From Halopenitus persicus (GTDB lineage Archaea > Halobacteriota > Halobacteria > Halobacteriales > Haloferacaceae): a stretch of DNA of 64,000 bases. Below, one piece after another: positions 16,746-24,308 of the stretch (the first letter of the stretch is position 1; each line of letters starts with the position of its first letter). The stretch spans positions 2,852,001 to 2,916,000 of the forward strand of contig NZ_AP017558.1 of assembly GCF_002355635.1 (NCBI RefSeq), written 5' to 3'. Both the position numbers and the translations under genes were made by a program. The notes beneath the pieces were generated by a model, which was given only the letters and a program-made list of their open reading frames with translations, ran no database searches and was not told the DNA's origin.

Positions 16746-17828
16746 ATGTCCACACCAAGACCAGAAATCACGGACGACGCACCGCTCAGAGACATCACAC
16801 CCTCGGACGCGCTCGAACTCTACATCAAGGACAAACGCGCCGACGGCGCCTCACCCGCAACCATCCGCAGTCACCGGTCGCGCCTCAGCAAGTTCATCGA
16901 CTGGTTCCAAGACGAGACCGACTACACCCACCTCAACGAACTCGACGGCTTCGACATCAAGCTCTGGAAGTTCCACCGATTCGGCGAGGAGAACGACGCC
17001 GCCGGCGACAAGGACTGGAACACCGAATACAGCGTGTTCACCGTCAAAACCCAACTCGACACCCTGCGCGTGTTCCTCAAGTTCTGCGCCGAACTCCAAG
17101 CCGTCCCACTCGCCCTCCCCTACCGCGTCAAATCCCCCTCCAAAGGCGACGACAAGCAACGCAACAACGAAATCGACGACGAACGGTGCCGCCACATCCT
17201 CGAACGTCTCGACAGGTACCACTACGCCTCCTTCGAACACGCGCTCATCGTCACGCTCTGGTATCCCATCCTCCGCGTCGGCGCCGCACACTCCCTCGAT
17301 CTCGACGACTTCCACCCCGACGAGCAGTACCTCCGCCTCCGCCATCGCCCACCGAAAACCACTCTCAAGAAGAAGTCCAAGAGCGAACGCAAGGTCGCGA
17401 TCCGAGAGAAGACGGCCAACATCATCGCCGACTACATCAACGAACACCGGCACGACGTGACTGACGACGCCGGCCGCGAGCCGCTGTTCACGACAGAGAA
17501 CGGTCGCGCGTCGATCACCACCCTTCGCAACACGATCTACTCCATCACCCAACCGTGCTTCTACACGGGCGAGTGTCCGCACGACAGGAAGATCGCCGAC
17601 TGCCAAGCCGAAGCCAACAAGAACGACGCCTCCAAGTGCCCCACGAGCGAGAGCACGCACGCCATCCGCCGCGGGTCGATCACGTGGCACCTCCGCGAGG
17701 ACGTGTCCAAGGAAGTCATCTCCGACAGGGCCGACGTCAGCGTCCGCGTCATCGACTCGAACTACAACCAACTCTCTGAGACCGAGCGGATGGAACTCCG
17801 CCGCGATCACCTCCCCGGAGACCTCTGA
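16746..17828 (+). CDS. int: Tyrosine integrase (XerC/D-like, archaeal)
   Basis: 360 aa. An N-terminal SAM-like core-binding domain (ALELYIKDKRADGASPATI) is followed by the catalytic domain with R177 (LRVG), H305-x-x-R308 (HAIRRG) and the nucleophile Y340 (IDSNYNQ). Before the HxxR box is a Cys cluster (CFYTGECPHDRKIADC...KCP) typical of haloarchaeal integrases. Start ATG 16746; the open frame upstream runs through the att hairpin and is not coding. Its place beside attL marks it as the enzyme that integrates and, with a partner, excises the element. Confidence 0.95.
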   Translation: MSTPRPEITDDAPLRDITPSDALELYIKDKRADGASPATIRSHRSRLSKFIDWFQDETDYTHLNELDGFDIKLWKFHRFGEENDAAGDKDWNTEYSVFTVKTQLDTLRVFLKFCAELQAVPLALPYRVKSPSKGDDKQRNNEIDDERCRHILERLDRYHYASFEHALIVTLWYPILRVGAAHSLDLDDFHPDEQYLRLRHRPPKTTLKKKSKSERKVAIREKTANIIADYINEHRHDVTDDAGREPLFTTENGRASITTLRNTIYSITQPCFYTGECPHDRKIADCQAEANKNDASKCPTSESTHAIRRGSITWHLREDVSKEVISDRADVSVRVIDSNYNQLSETERMELRRDHLPGDL

Positions 17829-18026
17829 CTACACCCCCAAGTCGAGGTCTTCGATCACCGCGTTCGCCGCGAGCAGGGTTTTGATGTTGGCCGCGTCGGA
17901 CGAGAGATCGGAGTAGCGTTCCAATGCGGCGCCCACGTCGGCGTAGACCTCGGCCGTTTCGAGCGCGCCGTTGCGCGCCTGCACGACGACGTGGACGTCC
18001 TCGATCTGCTCGGCGACGTCACTCAT
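17829..18026 (-). CDS. Small acidic protein, unknown
   Basis: 65 aa, mostly helical and acidic, no cysteines or membrane segment. Ends exactly where the integrase gene ends (convergent, stops adjacent). Its ATG at 18026 overlaps the end of the upstream gene by 8 bp, so it is the last gene of the leftward operon starting at 18625 or 19720. Confidence 0.65.
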   Translation of the reverse strand: MSDVAEQIEDVHVVVQARNGALETAEVYADVGAALERYSDLSSDAANIKTLLAANAVIEDLDLGV

Positions 18027-18390
18027 CGCTGACCACCTCGGCTGTCACGACTTCGCCGGTGTACTCGTCGATCACCTGACCGGTCTCGTCAACCTCGGTC
18101 ACCCAGCTGACCGTGACCGCCCGCCACCCGCCACCATCGGCCTCAATGGTGTAGACCATACCACCCACCTCCCAGTCCTCGATCTCCCGCAGCCCACCGG
18201 GAAGCAGGATGGCGGCGAACTCTCCGTGCGGCGGGTCGTGGCGCGTCTCCTCGGCGAGCGACGAGTCGACGTCGACGGCGGCGATGACCGTATCCACGAC
18301 ACGGCCATCATCCGTCTCAATCCGGACTTGCGAGCCCGTCTCTCTGGCCCGGCGCACCACGTCGATGATCTCCGCCGGCGTGTCAGTCAT
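18019..18390 (-). CDS. Hypothetical protein, beta-rich
   Basis: 123 aa from ATG 18390 (TDTPAEIIDVVRRARETGSQVRIETDDG). Alternating beta-type segments, no Cys motif or TM segment. Starts within the end of the upstream zinc-ribbon gene (8 bp overlap). Function not recognised. Confidence 0.7.
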   Translation of the reverse strand: MTDTPAEIIDVVRRARETGSQVRIETDDGRVVDTVIAAVDVDSSLAEETRHDPPHGEFAAILLPGGLREIEDWEVGGMVYTIEADGGGWRAVTVSWVTEVDETGQVIDEYTGEVVTAEVVSDE

Positions 18391-18625
18391 CGTCTTCACC
18401 CCGCATCCGCGGCGTCTCGACGCGCTCCCACTCGCTGTAGAACTCGTCCTCGGCGTCGAACGGGACGGCGGGGCCGAACGCGCACTCGCAGACGAGGCGG
18501 TACTCTCCACGCTTCGCGTCCCACCGCATCACGATGGAACTGCCGCAGTCCCCACACTCGACGGGGTGGCCTGCGTAGTCGTCTTCCGCGCTGTGCTTGC
18601 TGTCGTCGGAATCAGGTGCCTTCAT
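18383..18625 (-). CDS. Small zinc-ribbon protein
   Basis: 80 aa from ATG 18625. ECGDCGSS and VCEC give a probable four-Cys metal site; the rest is acidic. A TTTATCC-type TATA element lies about 30 bases before the start, so a promoter is likely here although genes upstream run the same way. Confidence 0.7.
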   Translation of the reverse strand: MKAPDSDDSKHSAEDDYAGHPVECGDCGSSIVMRWDAKRGEYRLVCECAFGPAVPFDAEDEFYSEWERVETPRMRGEDDD

Positions 18626-18739
18626 CGGCGCGCCAAAGGTATCCGAGCACCCGGGATAAAGGCACGAACGGGCCAGCATTCTGCCACACGAACCCTTATC
18701 CGACGCGAACCACCGTGACCCGCTCGCCGACACAGACAC

Positions 18740-19435
18740 CTACTCGCGACGGAAGTGCTGGAGCGCGAACACCGCGTCCCAGCCCGTCCTCCCACTCGCG
18801 TCCAGCACGCCCTCACGTTCGGGGAACATCTCGACGGCCTCGGCGAGCAACCGTTCCACCTCGTCCTCACCCAACCAGTCAAGGAACCCCGTGAGCGACG
18901 ACTCTGTGACTTCTTCGACGTACTCGCCCCACACGCCGGACACACCTGTCTCCCGCGCGTAACGCACGTAGGCGTCCACCAGAACGACGCGTTCCACCGC
19001 CTTCGAGCGCACCTTCTCGGTCGCCTCGAGTGCCCCTTCGCGCATCCGCCACCCCTCGGACGTCAACACGTGCATCTCCCCGATGTCACGCCGGTCACCA
19101 CGCCACGCCTCCGACGGCATTTCCGCGTCCTGCTCGGAGTCAACACCCGATTTCCACCGCTCTGGCAGGGTCACGAACGGCTCCTGCCACTCACCCTCCT
19201 CTGTTTTCGCACGAACGCGCCCATACGGGTACACGAGGCCGTGTTCGTCCCTGATCTCCTCAGCGATGCGGATCAGCACTCGCAGCTCACCCTCGTCCCA
19301 CCCCCTCCGATGCTTCTCGGGGGTGCGGATCTCCGGCTCGTTCTCGACTGCGAACCAGCCCTGCACACCCTCTGCCTCGAGCCAGACCGAGCTGACGCTC
19401 ACCCGGGCGAGACGATCAACCAGCTCCTCGCTCAT
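18740..19435 (-). CDS. Hypothetical protein
   Basis: 231 aa, charged, with no TM segment or Cys cluster; residues 25-60 contain GVQGWFAVENEPEIRTP and the C-terminal half is helical. It has no domain I recognise. Lies downstream of the small zinc protein at 19559; the 123 bases between (19436-19558) might hold a further tiny frame ending at 19432 but no start codon supports it. Confidence 0.7.
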   Translation of the reverse strand: MSEELVDRLARVSVSSVWLEAEGVQGWFAVENEPEIRTPEKHRRGWDEGELRVLIRIAEEIRDEHGLVYPYGRVRAKTEEGEWQEPFVTLPERWKSGVDSEQDAEMPSEAWRGDRRDIGEMHVLTSEGWRMREGALEATEKVRSKAVERVVLVDAYVRYARETGVSGVWGEYVEEVTESSLTGFLDWLGEDEVERLLAEAVEMFPEREGVLDASGRTGWDAVFALQHFRRE

Positions 19436-19558
19436 CTCGTCACAGACTGTCGAAACGGCCCCAGAAAGAAGACTCGGAATCCGTCCGCCTTACACCACGT
19501 CGCGCAGAAGACAGACCCATCCCACGAGTGGCGGCCAGTCGCGCGACTGCCAGCCGGA

Positions 19559-19720
19559 CTATCGGGCCTTGATGGTCTCGTAGGCGAGGTGCCAGCACGC
19601 GGGCATCGGTTCGTCCTCGAAGGACACACGACAGATGCACTTCTCGGCGCGCCGCCCGTCCACGACGGTGAGGCGAACATCATCCCCACACCGCCCACAG
19701 ACCTTCTCGTGGGATTCCAT
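19559..19720 (-). CDS. Tiny zinc-ribbon protein
   Basis: 53 aa from ATG 19720: CGRCGDDV...CIC and a further Cys (PACWH) suggest metal binding. An AT-rich TATA-like element (TTTTAAATTG) stands about 25-35 bases upstream, making this the first gene of the leftward operon toward the integrase. Confidence 0.65.
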   Translation of the reverse strand: MESHEKVCGRCGDDVRLTVVDGRRAEKCICRVSFEDEPMPACWHLAYETIKAR

Positions 19721-19776
19721 CCTAACTAAAAGTAAGCTCTCAAACAATTTAAAAGACTCGCGCTACCGGCACGCAG

Positions 19777-21147
19777 TCACGCGGTCAGCACCCGTTTCGC
19801 TTCCAGAACCTCGTGGAACTCGTCCGGGTCAATCTCCTCGTCACTCCCACCAGCGTCAGGATGGTTGTCCAAGACGTACTCCTCGTACGTCTCACGGATC
19901 TCGTCATTGGACGCGTCCTCGTTGACGCCGAGTACCTCCCGAGCCTCGGCCTCGTCGAGGTTCTCCTCGGTATCCACGTCGTAGAGTGTCTCACGAACAC
20001 CCTCCCGGAACTCGGCCCACTCGAGCATCCACTCACGGTACTCGTCGCGTCCATCAGTTGCACTGCCTTCAGACACCAGTTCCTTGAGACGGTTTCCGTC
20101 GATAGCAGTGAGTTCGCCGAGACGCCCCGCCAACTTCGTCACTACACGACTCGCACCCGACATCTTCTCGGAATCAGACATCCCGTCCCACGAACGAGTA
20201 CCCGTGTGCATCCCAGCCATCGTTTCGGACGCCTCCGCGACGATCCTCCAGAGTTCTTCCACGTACGCTTCCTCGTCCACACAGTACTCGCCGGACAGTG
20301 ACCCATCACGATTCCAACCGCTGACGTACTCGGTTATGTATTCCTCCACGTCATCGGCGAACCGGTCGGGATTGTCGATGTCCTCGTACGAGTTCACCCA
20401 CCCTTTCGACTCCTTTGCAGCGTGCGTCTTCACCGTCTTCACCATCCCGTCACCCACGAACCCGTCGTCGACGGATGGGTGAGGGAGCAGCACGCCCTGC
20501 CGGATCATCTGGCTGCGATAGTTGCGCGCCGTCGAGGCGGACATACCGAGTGCCCCAACGATGAGTTCCTCGATGTCGCTCCAATCAACCCACTTGGGGT
20601 ACTCGTGGTTGAGCATCCCGACTACGGCAGGAATGAGATGGTCAGGCTTCTCCTTGACCACGGTGGAGGAGCTGACGTCGATAGTGGCCACCTCGTCGGG
20701 ATCGATGGCCTCGTCGTGCTGGTACTCACCCGACACCCCCACAATCTGCTCCTCTACGTCGGTGACCTGCGGCGTGTCAGGGACACCGGAGACGGGTTCG
20801 TCGCCCTCGTCGGCCGAGACTTCCTCGCTGGCCTCGCGGTCGTCAGAAAATATATCTGCGCCGTTCTTCTCGGAAGGTGCGTTGATGCTGCTCAGCATCT
20901 CCTCCTGATTGTCGAGGATTTGCTGAAGGAGTTCTTCCTGTTTTGCGTCGTTCTGACCGGTATTACGGCTGTTCGCGTCGTCGCTCACGATGGTGCCGTC
21001 TTCGGTGATCGTGTGGCGGTCGAAGAAGTCCTCGAGCGCCTTGTCGATGATGTCTGCTTGGCTGCTCGTGCTGTTGTCAGCCCAGTTGGAGACTCTCTCG
21101 CGGAGATCGTCGCTGAAGTAGACGGAATGACCGGATCGTTCTACCAT
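19777..21147 (-). CDS. RHH-like DNA-binding protein with C-terminal J-domain
   Basis: 456 aa. Residues 5-45 (SVYFSDDLRERVSNWADNS followed by SQADIIDKALEDFF) look like a ribbon-helix-helix DNA-binding segment. The middle (about 190-230) has a helix-turn-helix-like stretch (LGMSASTARNYRSQMIRQG). Residues ~404-456 form a compact J-domain: LGVNEDASNDEIRETYEEYVLDN then the invariant HPD at 429-431. J-domains stimulate Hsp70 (DnaK), which haloarchaea possess. Start ATG 21147 follows an operator-bearing promoter, implying autoregulation. No replication protein is otherwise present, so replication initiation or partition is a candidate role. Confidence 0.75.
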   Translation of the reverse strand: MVERSGHSVYFSDDLRERVSNWADNSTSSQADIIDKALEDFFDRHTITEDGTIVSDDANSRNTGQNDAKQEELLQQILDNQEEMLSSINAPSEKNGADIFSDDREASEEVSADEGDEPVSGVPDTPQVTDVEEQIVGVSGEYQHDEAIDPDEVATIDVSSSTVVKEKPDHLIPAVVGMLNHEYPKWVDWSDIEELIVGALGMSASTARNYRSQMIRQGVLLPHPSVDDGFVGDGMVKTVKTHAAKESKGWVNSYEDIDNPDRFADDVEEYITEYVSGWNRDGSLSGEYCVDEEAYVEELWRIVAEASETMAGMHTGTRSWDGMSDSEKMSGASRVVTKLAGRLGELTAIDGNRLKELVSEGSATDGRDEYREWMLEWAEFREGVRETLYDVDTEENLDEAEAREVLGVNEDASNDEIRETYEEYVLDNHPDAGGSDEEIDPDEFHEVLEAKRVLTA

Positions 21148-21157
21148 CCAATTGACA

Positions 21158-21229
21158 CTATAGGTTCTCTATAGGATAAACGTATCGGGCCGGTGACCAT
21201 TCCACCACCCTCTATAAATTTTCTATAGC
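21158..21229. promoter_or_regulatory. Operator-like CTATAG half-sites and promoter of the J-domain gene
   Basis: CTATAGG at 21158 and again at 21169, CTATAAA at 21212 and CTATAGC at 21223: two pairs, each with an 11 bp repeat, i.e. about one helical turn. The first pair overlaps a TATA-like TTTATCC on the minus strand just before the gene start. Direct half-sites with this spacing are typical for ribbon-helix-helix repressors. Confidence 0.6.
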
Positions 21230-21692
21230 TTGTACAGTAGTAGTAGTAGTAGGTTGAGGTTGGAGAGAGGAGAAGACGAGAGACCGTCGAACCAAACCCG
21301 ACGTTCAGAGGCTCTCGCGTCCGAACCGACTCCGCGCCCACGACGCCAACAGACCTTCCGACGCGAGCGCCGCAGATATATTTTCTCAGCGGGGGAGAAA
21401 GTCTACAGGTGCCCCCACGTCGTCGAACGGCGACCGACGAGAGCGCCGTTGACGACAGCCGAGGGTGCGCCGCTGCCGCCGCGACTGCAAGAGAGGGAAT
21501 CGTCCGACCGGGCCGTGGCCCAGCGCGGGAGGGGAGTCTTCCGACGCTCCCGCGACGTGGCGCCGTCTCTCCCCTCCGCGTGGCGGCGTCCTACGGCGCG
21601 CCGACGTGTGGGGCCGCCGTCGATGTTCCCGTCGTCCGCGTCGGCTGGCGGCACCTTCTCGGCGCCGTCTCGCCTTCGCCGGGGGAACGTGG

Positions 21693-22017
21693 GGGAACCT
21701 GCTTGCGCGTCGGCGTCGCTGTCTCTCCACCCTCGCCGAGGAACACGGCGGGAACCCCTTTGGTTCGACTCGAACTTCGAGACCTCCTTCGGACGTGATC
21801 GGGTCGGAGTCCACTTTGCGCGTGGATGTGCCCGGGAACCTGCTTGCTCGAGGACACTGCGGGGAGCCTCCTTGGCGTCGACGCCGGAGCCCCTGTTCCG
21901 CCGGCGAGACCGGCGGGGAACCACCCTTCGCGTAGACCCGGTGGGAACCCTTCTTGCGCGTAGACGCCCGGGAACCAGTTCTTGCAGTGATACCGGGGAA
22001 CCGCCTTGCTTGTGGGG
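21693..22017. repeat. Degenerate 24-30 bp tandem repeat array, about 12 units
   Basis: Units start at 21693, 21721, 21750, 21779, 21806, 21834, 21862, 21886, 21916, 21943, 21970 and 21996, with a core GGGAACC-nn-CTTGCGCG followed by TAGACGCC. Best copies are the last four; a lone extra copy is near 22232. Unit lengths are not multiples of three and spacers are absent, so it is neither a protein repeat nor CRISPR. It lies in the 1.2 kb region between the divergent genes at 21147 and 22375, which is otherwise GC-rich with no supported gene. Origin iterons or a partition centromere are the leading ideas. Confidence 0.7.
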
Positions 22018-22313
22018 GCACTTGCTCCGCTGCCCGGGCGTCGAGGCACGTGGACTCCTACTCGTCGTCGATGACTCGGGCCTTCCTTCGTGGTGACGCG
22101 GGCCTTCCTCTCTTGCTCGACAGATGTTGACGAGACCTGTCTCCACGAGACTCCTCGAGGTGGCCCGGGGATGATATGGGGCTCGGCCCTTGACTTTGAG
22201 AGCCCCCTGTTGTTCTGCTGGCGAGACCCGGTGGGGAACCCGCTCGCGGAGCCCTGCGGAGCCAGCGGTACCGCCGGGGATCGGGGTCTATTTACTGACG
22301 GCGGCGCTCTTTG

Positions 22314-22328
22314 CATACCTTTGGTATG
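22314..22328. promoter_or_regulatory. Perfect palindrome upstream of winged-helix gene
   Basis: CATACC-TTT-GGTATG, a perfect 6 bp inverted repeat, lies 46 bases before the start at 22375 and next to AT-rich promoter sequence. Probable operator, perhaps for the winged-helix protein it precedes. Confidence 0.6.
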
Positions 22329-22374
22329 ATATTCTCGGTATTAAGACACATACGTTACCAGACATTACTAGTAC

Positions 22375-22911
22375 ATGATGGCAACGATCAACAACGTGGA
22401 ACTGGATTGGAAGGCGCAGGACGTCCTCGAAGCCCTCGTCGAGAATGGCGGGGAGGCGACGACGAGCGAGGTGAAGTCGTACACGGGGCTGGAGCGTAAC
22501 GAGGTCATCAAGTACCGCTTCGGGAAGCTCGCCGAGGCGGGGCTCGTGGAGACGCACCAGCCGGAGGCGCGGAACGGGCGACCGGCGGCGAAGGTGGCAC
22601 GGCTCACTGACGCCGCCGAGGAGTTGCTGGACGGTGATGGTGAGGTGGATCTCGAGGTTGAGGTGGGTGACGATGATCTCACCATCGACGAGCGGATGGA
22701 ACGGTTGGAGAAGCAGATGGCGCCGATCAGGGAGACTTACGGTGAGGTGAAGAAGCGGGTTGCGGAACTCGAGGAGGCCGTCGAGGAGCACGACGAGGAG
22801 TTGGACGGTATCGCGGAGGAGATCCGGAACGTGAAGCGGGCGATGGACGTGGACGGCCCCGACACGCGTGACGGGGACTTGGCGAGCGAGCTGGAGTTCG
22901 GCGACGACTGA
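22375..22911 (+). CDS. Winged-helix DNA-binding protein with coiled coil
   Basis: 178 aa. Residues 10-75 form a MarR/ArsR-like winged helix (QDVLEALVENGGEATTSEV, then NEVIKYRFGKLAEAGLVE), followed by an acidic linker and a coiled coil (MERLEKQMAPIRETYGEV and onwards to ~160) that would dimerise it. ATGs at 22375 and 22378 are both possible. Divergent from the J-domain gene across the repeat array; a regulator or partition partner is plausible. Confidence 0.75.
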   Translation: MMATINNVELDWKAQDVLEALVENGGEATTSEVKSYTGLERNEVIKYRFGKLAEAGLVETHQPEARNGRPAAKVARLTDAAEELLDGDGEVDLEVEVGDDDLTIDERMERLEKQMAPIRETYGEVKKRVAELEEAVEEHDEELDGIAEEIRNVKRAMDVDGPDTRDGDLASELEFGDD

Positions 22912-22913
22912 CC

Positions 22914-23588
22914 CTATTCTTCGCCGGCGTTGACGTGGACGTCGTCCAGCGCGCGCTGGACGCCCGTGCGGTCGATGATGTTGTCGAGGGTGCGGCAGTA
23001 GCCTTCCCACGCGTTCTCGGCCCAGTCGTCCGACGTGGAGGACAGTCCGCGCCCGTCGGGTGCGAGGATGGTGGCCACGGGAGTCTCGGCGAGGTGTTCG
23101 GCGAGCGCGTGACGACGCGCCTCCGCCAACGCCATCATCGTGGGGTGGGCTTCGGGTGCGATCACGACGACGTGCAGGCCGGTGGGCATCGCGTCGTCTT
23201 CGCCCGCGTACGCGAGCAGGCGGATGTTGACCCCGTACCGGAGGCCGCCGTCGACGCCGCGCACCACGTCCCCGGGCACGTACGCGATGTAGTCGTGGTG
23301 AGTGTCCACGGCGTCGGCGGGCATCGAGTTGGTCACCTCTTCGACGTCGACCGTCCACGACTCCATCTCGGGCGCGTCGTGATCCTGCCAGACGATGTAT
23401 TCGACGATGCTGGAGGCGGTGAGCGCGGGGTAGCGGTTGTCGGTGGGTGCGAGGCAGTCGAGACTGCCGACGGCGGCGACGTCGAGTTCGTGCTGGCGGC
23501 AGTCGTCGCTCTTCGCGGCGAGGTGATCGGTGAGGGTGAGCGCGTCGGCCGCGTCGTCAGGGAGGTAGTCGGTGGGCTGCATCGTCAC
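22914..23588 (-). CDS. Hypothetical protein
   Basis: 224 aa from GTG 23588, which overlaps the upstream stop as GTGA; ATG 23582 is the alternative. Mixed alpha/beta with no motif I recognise. Convergent with the winged-helix gene, stops 2 bases apart. Confidence 0.65.
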   Translation of the reverse strand: MTMQPTDYLPDDAADALTLTDHLAAKSDDCRQHELDVAAVGSLDCLAPTDNRYPALTASSIVEYIVWQDHDAPEMESWTVDVEEVTNSMPADAVDTHHDYIAYVPGDVVRGVDGGLRYGVNIRLLAYAGEDDAMPTGLHVVVIAPEAHPTMMALAEARRHALAEHLAETPVATILAPDGRGLSSTSDDWAENAWEGYCRTLDNIIDRTGVQRALDDVHVNAGEE

Positions 23589-23821
23589 TCGTCCTCCTCG
23601 ACGCGGGCGGTCATGCGGTCGTCTTCGTCGGCGATGATGGCGGCTTCGACGCCGTCGCCGTCCCGCGAGACGAGGATGGTGGTGTCACCGTCGGGCCGGT
23701 GGGTGATGTTGAGCGTGAGGTCAGAGTCGGCCAAGTCGAACTGCTGGGCCTCGTACTCACCATCGCTGTCGAATTCGCGGTCACGCGGGCGGATGAGTCG
23801 TGGATAGTCAGGGGTGTTCAT
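23585..23821 (-). CDS. Small acidic hypothetical protein
   Basis: 78 aa from ATG 23821 (NTPDYPRLIRPRDREFDSDG); beta-rich with an acidic C-terminus. Coupled by a 4 bp overlap to the following gene. A TTTATCC-type element lies about 25 bases upstream. Confidence 0.65.
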   Translation of the reverse strand: MNTPDYPRLIRPRDREFDSDGEYEAQQFDLADSDLTLNITHRPDGDTTILVSRDGDGVEAAIIADEDDRMTARVEEDE

Positions 23822-24000
23822 CGCGGTCTTCAGTTGCGGATGGTGGGATAAAGGGATCTGCCGGCGAGGCTGCTGGCGAGTGGTGGAAAGGAGGAAAGTG
23901 TGGATGTGTGAGCAACCCGATGACACCGCGAGTGGGAGCGCGGACATCCATCACGCGCTCCACGTAGATGTAGGGTGTTTGACTGTTTAAGGCTGCGGCG

Positions 24001-24264
24001 TCAGGGGGTCTCGCCTTCGTGGGGTACCAAGTCGGCGTGTCGGAAGTCGACGGGTAGGGTCTTGCCGCTCGTGGCGTCTTGGACGCGGTAGAGGTGGCCG
24101 TCGAGCTGGCGACCGGTCTCCTCGGCGAGGGAGTCGGCGAGTCTCTCGACTACTTCGCACACACGCCCGTGGTGTTCCGCGTCGGGATCGTCCTCGGCGA
24201 GGTAGACGCGCACCCGGTCGCCGGGCTGGTAGGGCGCGTCGGCTGGTTGCGGGATGTCCTCCAT
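24001..24264 (-). CDS. Small beta-rich hypothetical protein
   Basis: 87 aa. YQPGDRVRVYLAEDDPDAEHHG and the tail LPVDFRHADLVP have the pattern of small SH3-like barrel proteins common in haloarchaea. Single gene, divergent from the restriction-modification gene; their starts are 44 bases apart. Confidence 0.65.
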   Translation of the reverse strand: MEDIPQPADAPYQPGDRVRVYLAEDDPDAEHHGRVCEVVERLADSLAEETGRQLDGHLYRVQDATSGKTLPVDFRHADLVPHEGETP

Positions 24265-24308
24265 CTCTTAGTCGCATTTAAGACCCGGCGACATGAAAGG
24301 GGTTGATA

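Noticed and set aside
19432-19558. Small gene between 18740 and 19559 on the minus strand
   Set aside because: The frame ends with an ATGA-type overlap and has a Cys pair, but no start codon with a ribosome site lies downstream of the upstream gene's stop.
21238-21253. TAG trinucleotide run (microsatellite) as a phase-variation tract
   Set aside because: Only about five units, outside any supported gene and not clearly within a promoter core.
21693-22017. CRISPR array
   Set aside because: The 24-30 bp units are contiguous and degenerate, with no unique spacers and no cas genes nearby.
21230-22316. Several Arg-rich open frames on both strands over the repeat array
   Set aside because: GC-rich DNA lacks stop codons by chance; repeat units are not multiples of three, the composition is unlike the acidic proteome, and there is no plausible start signal.
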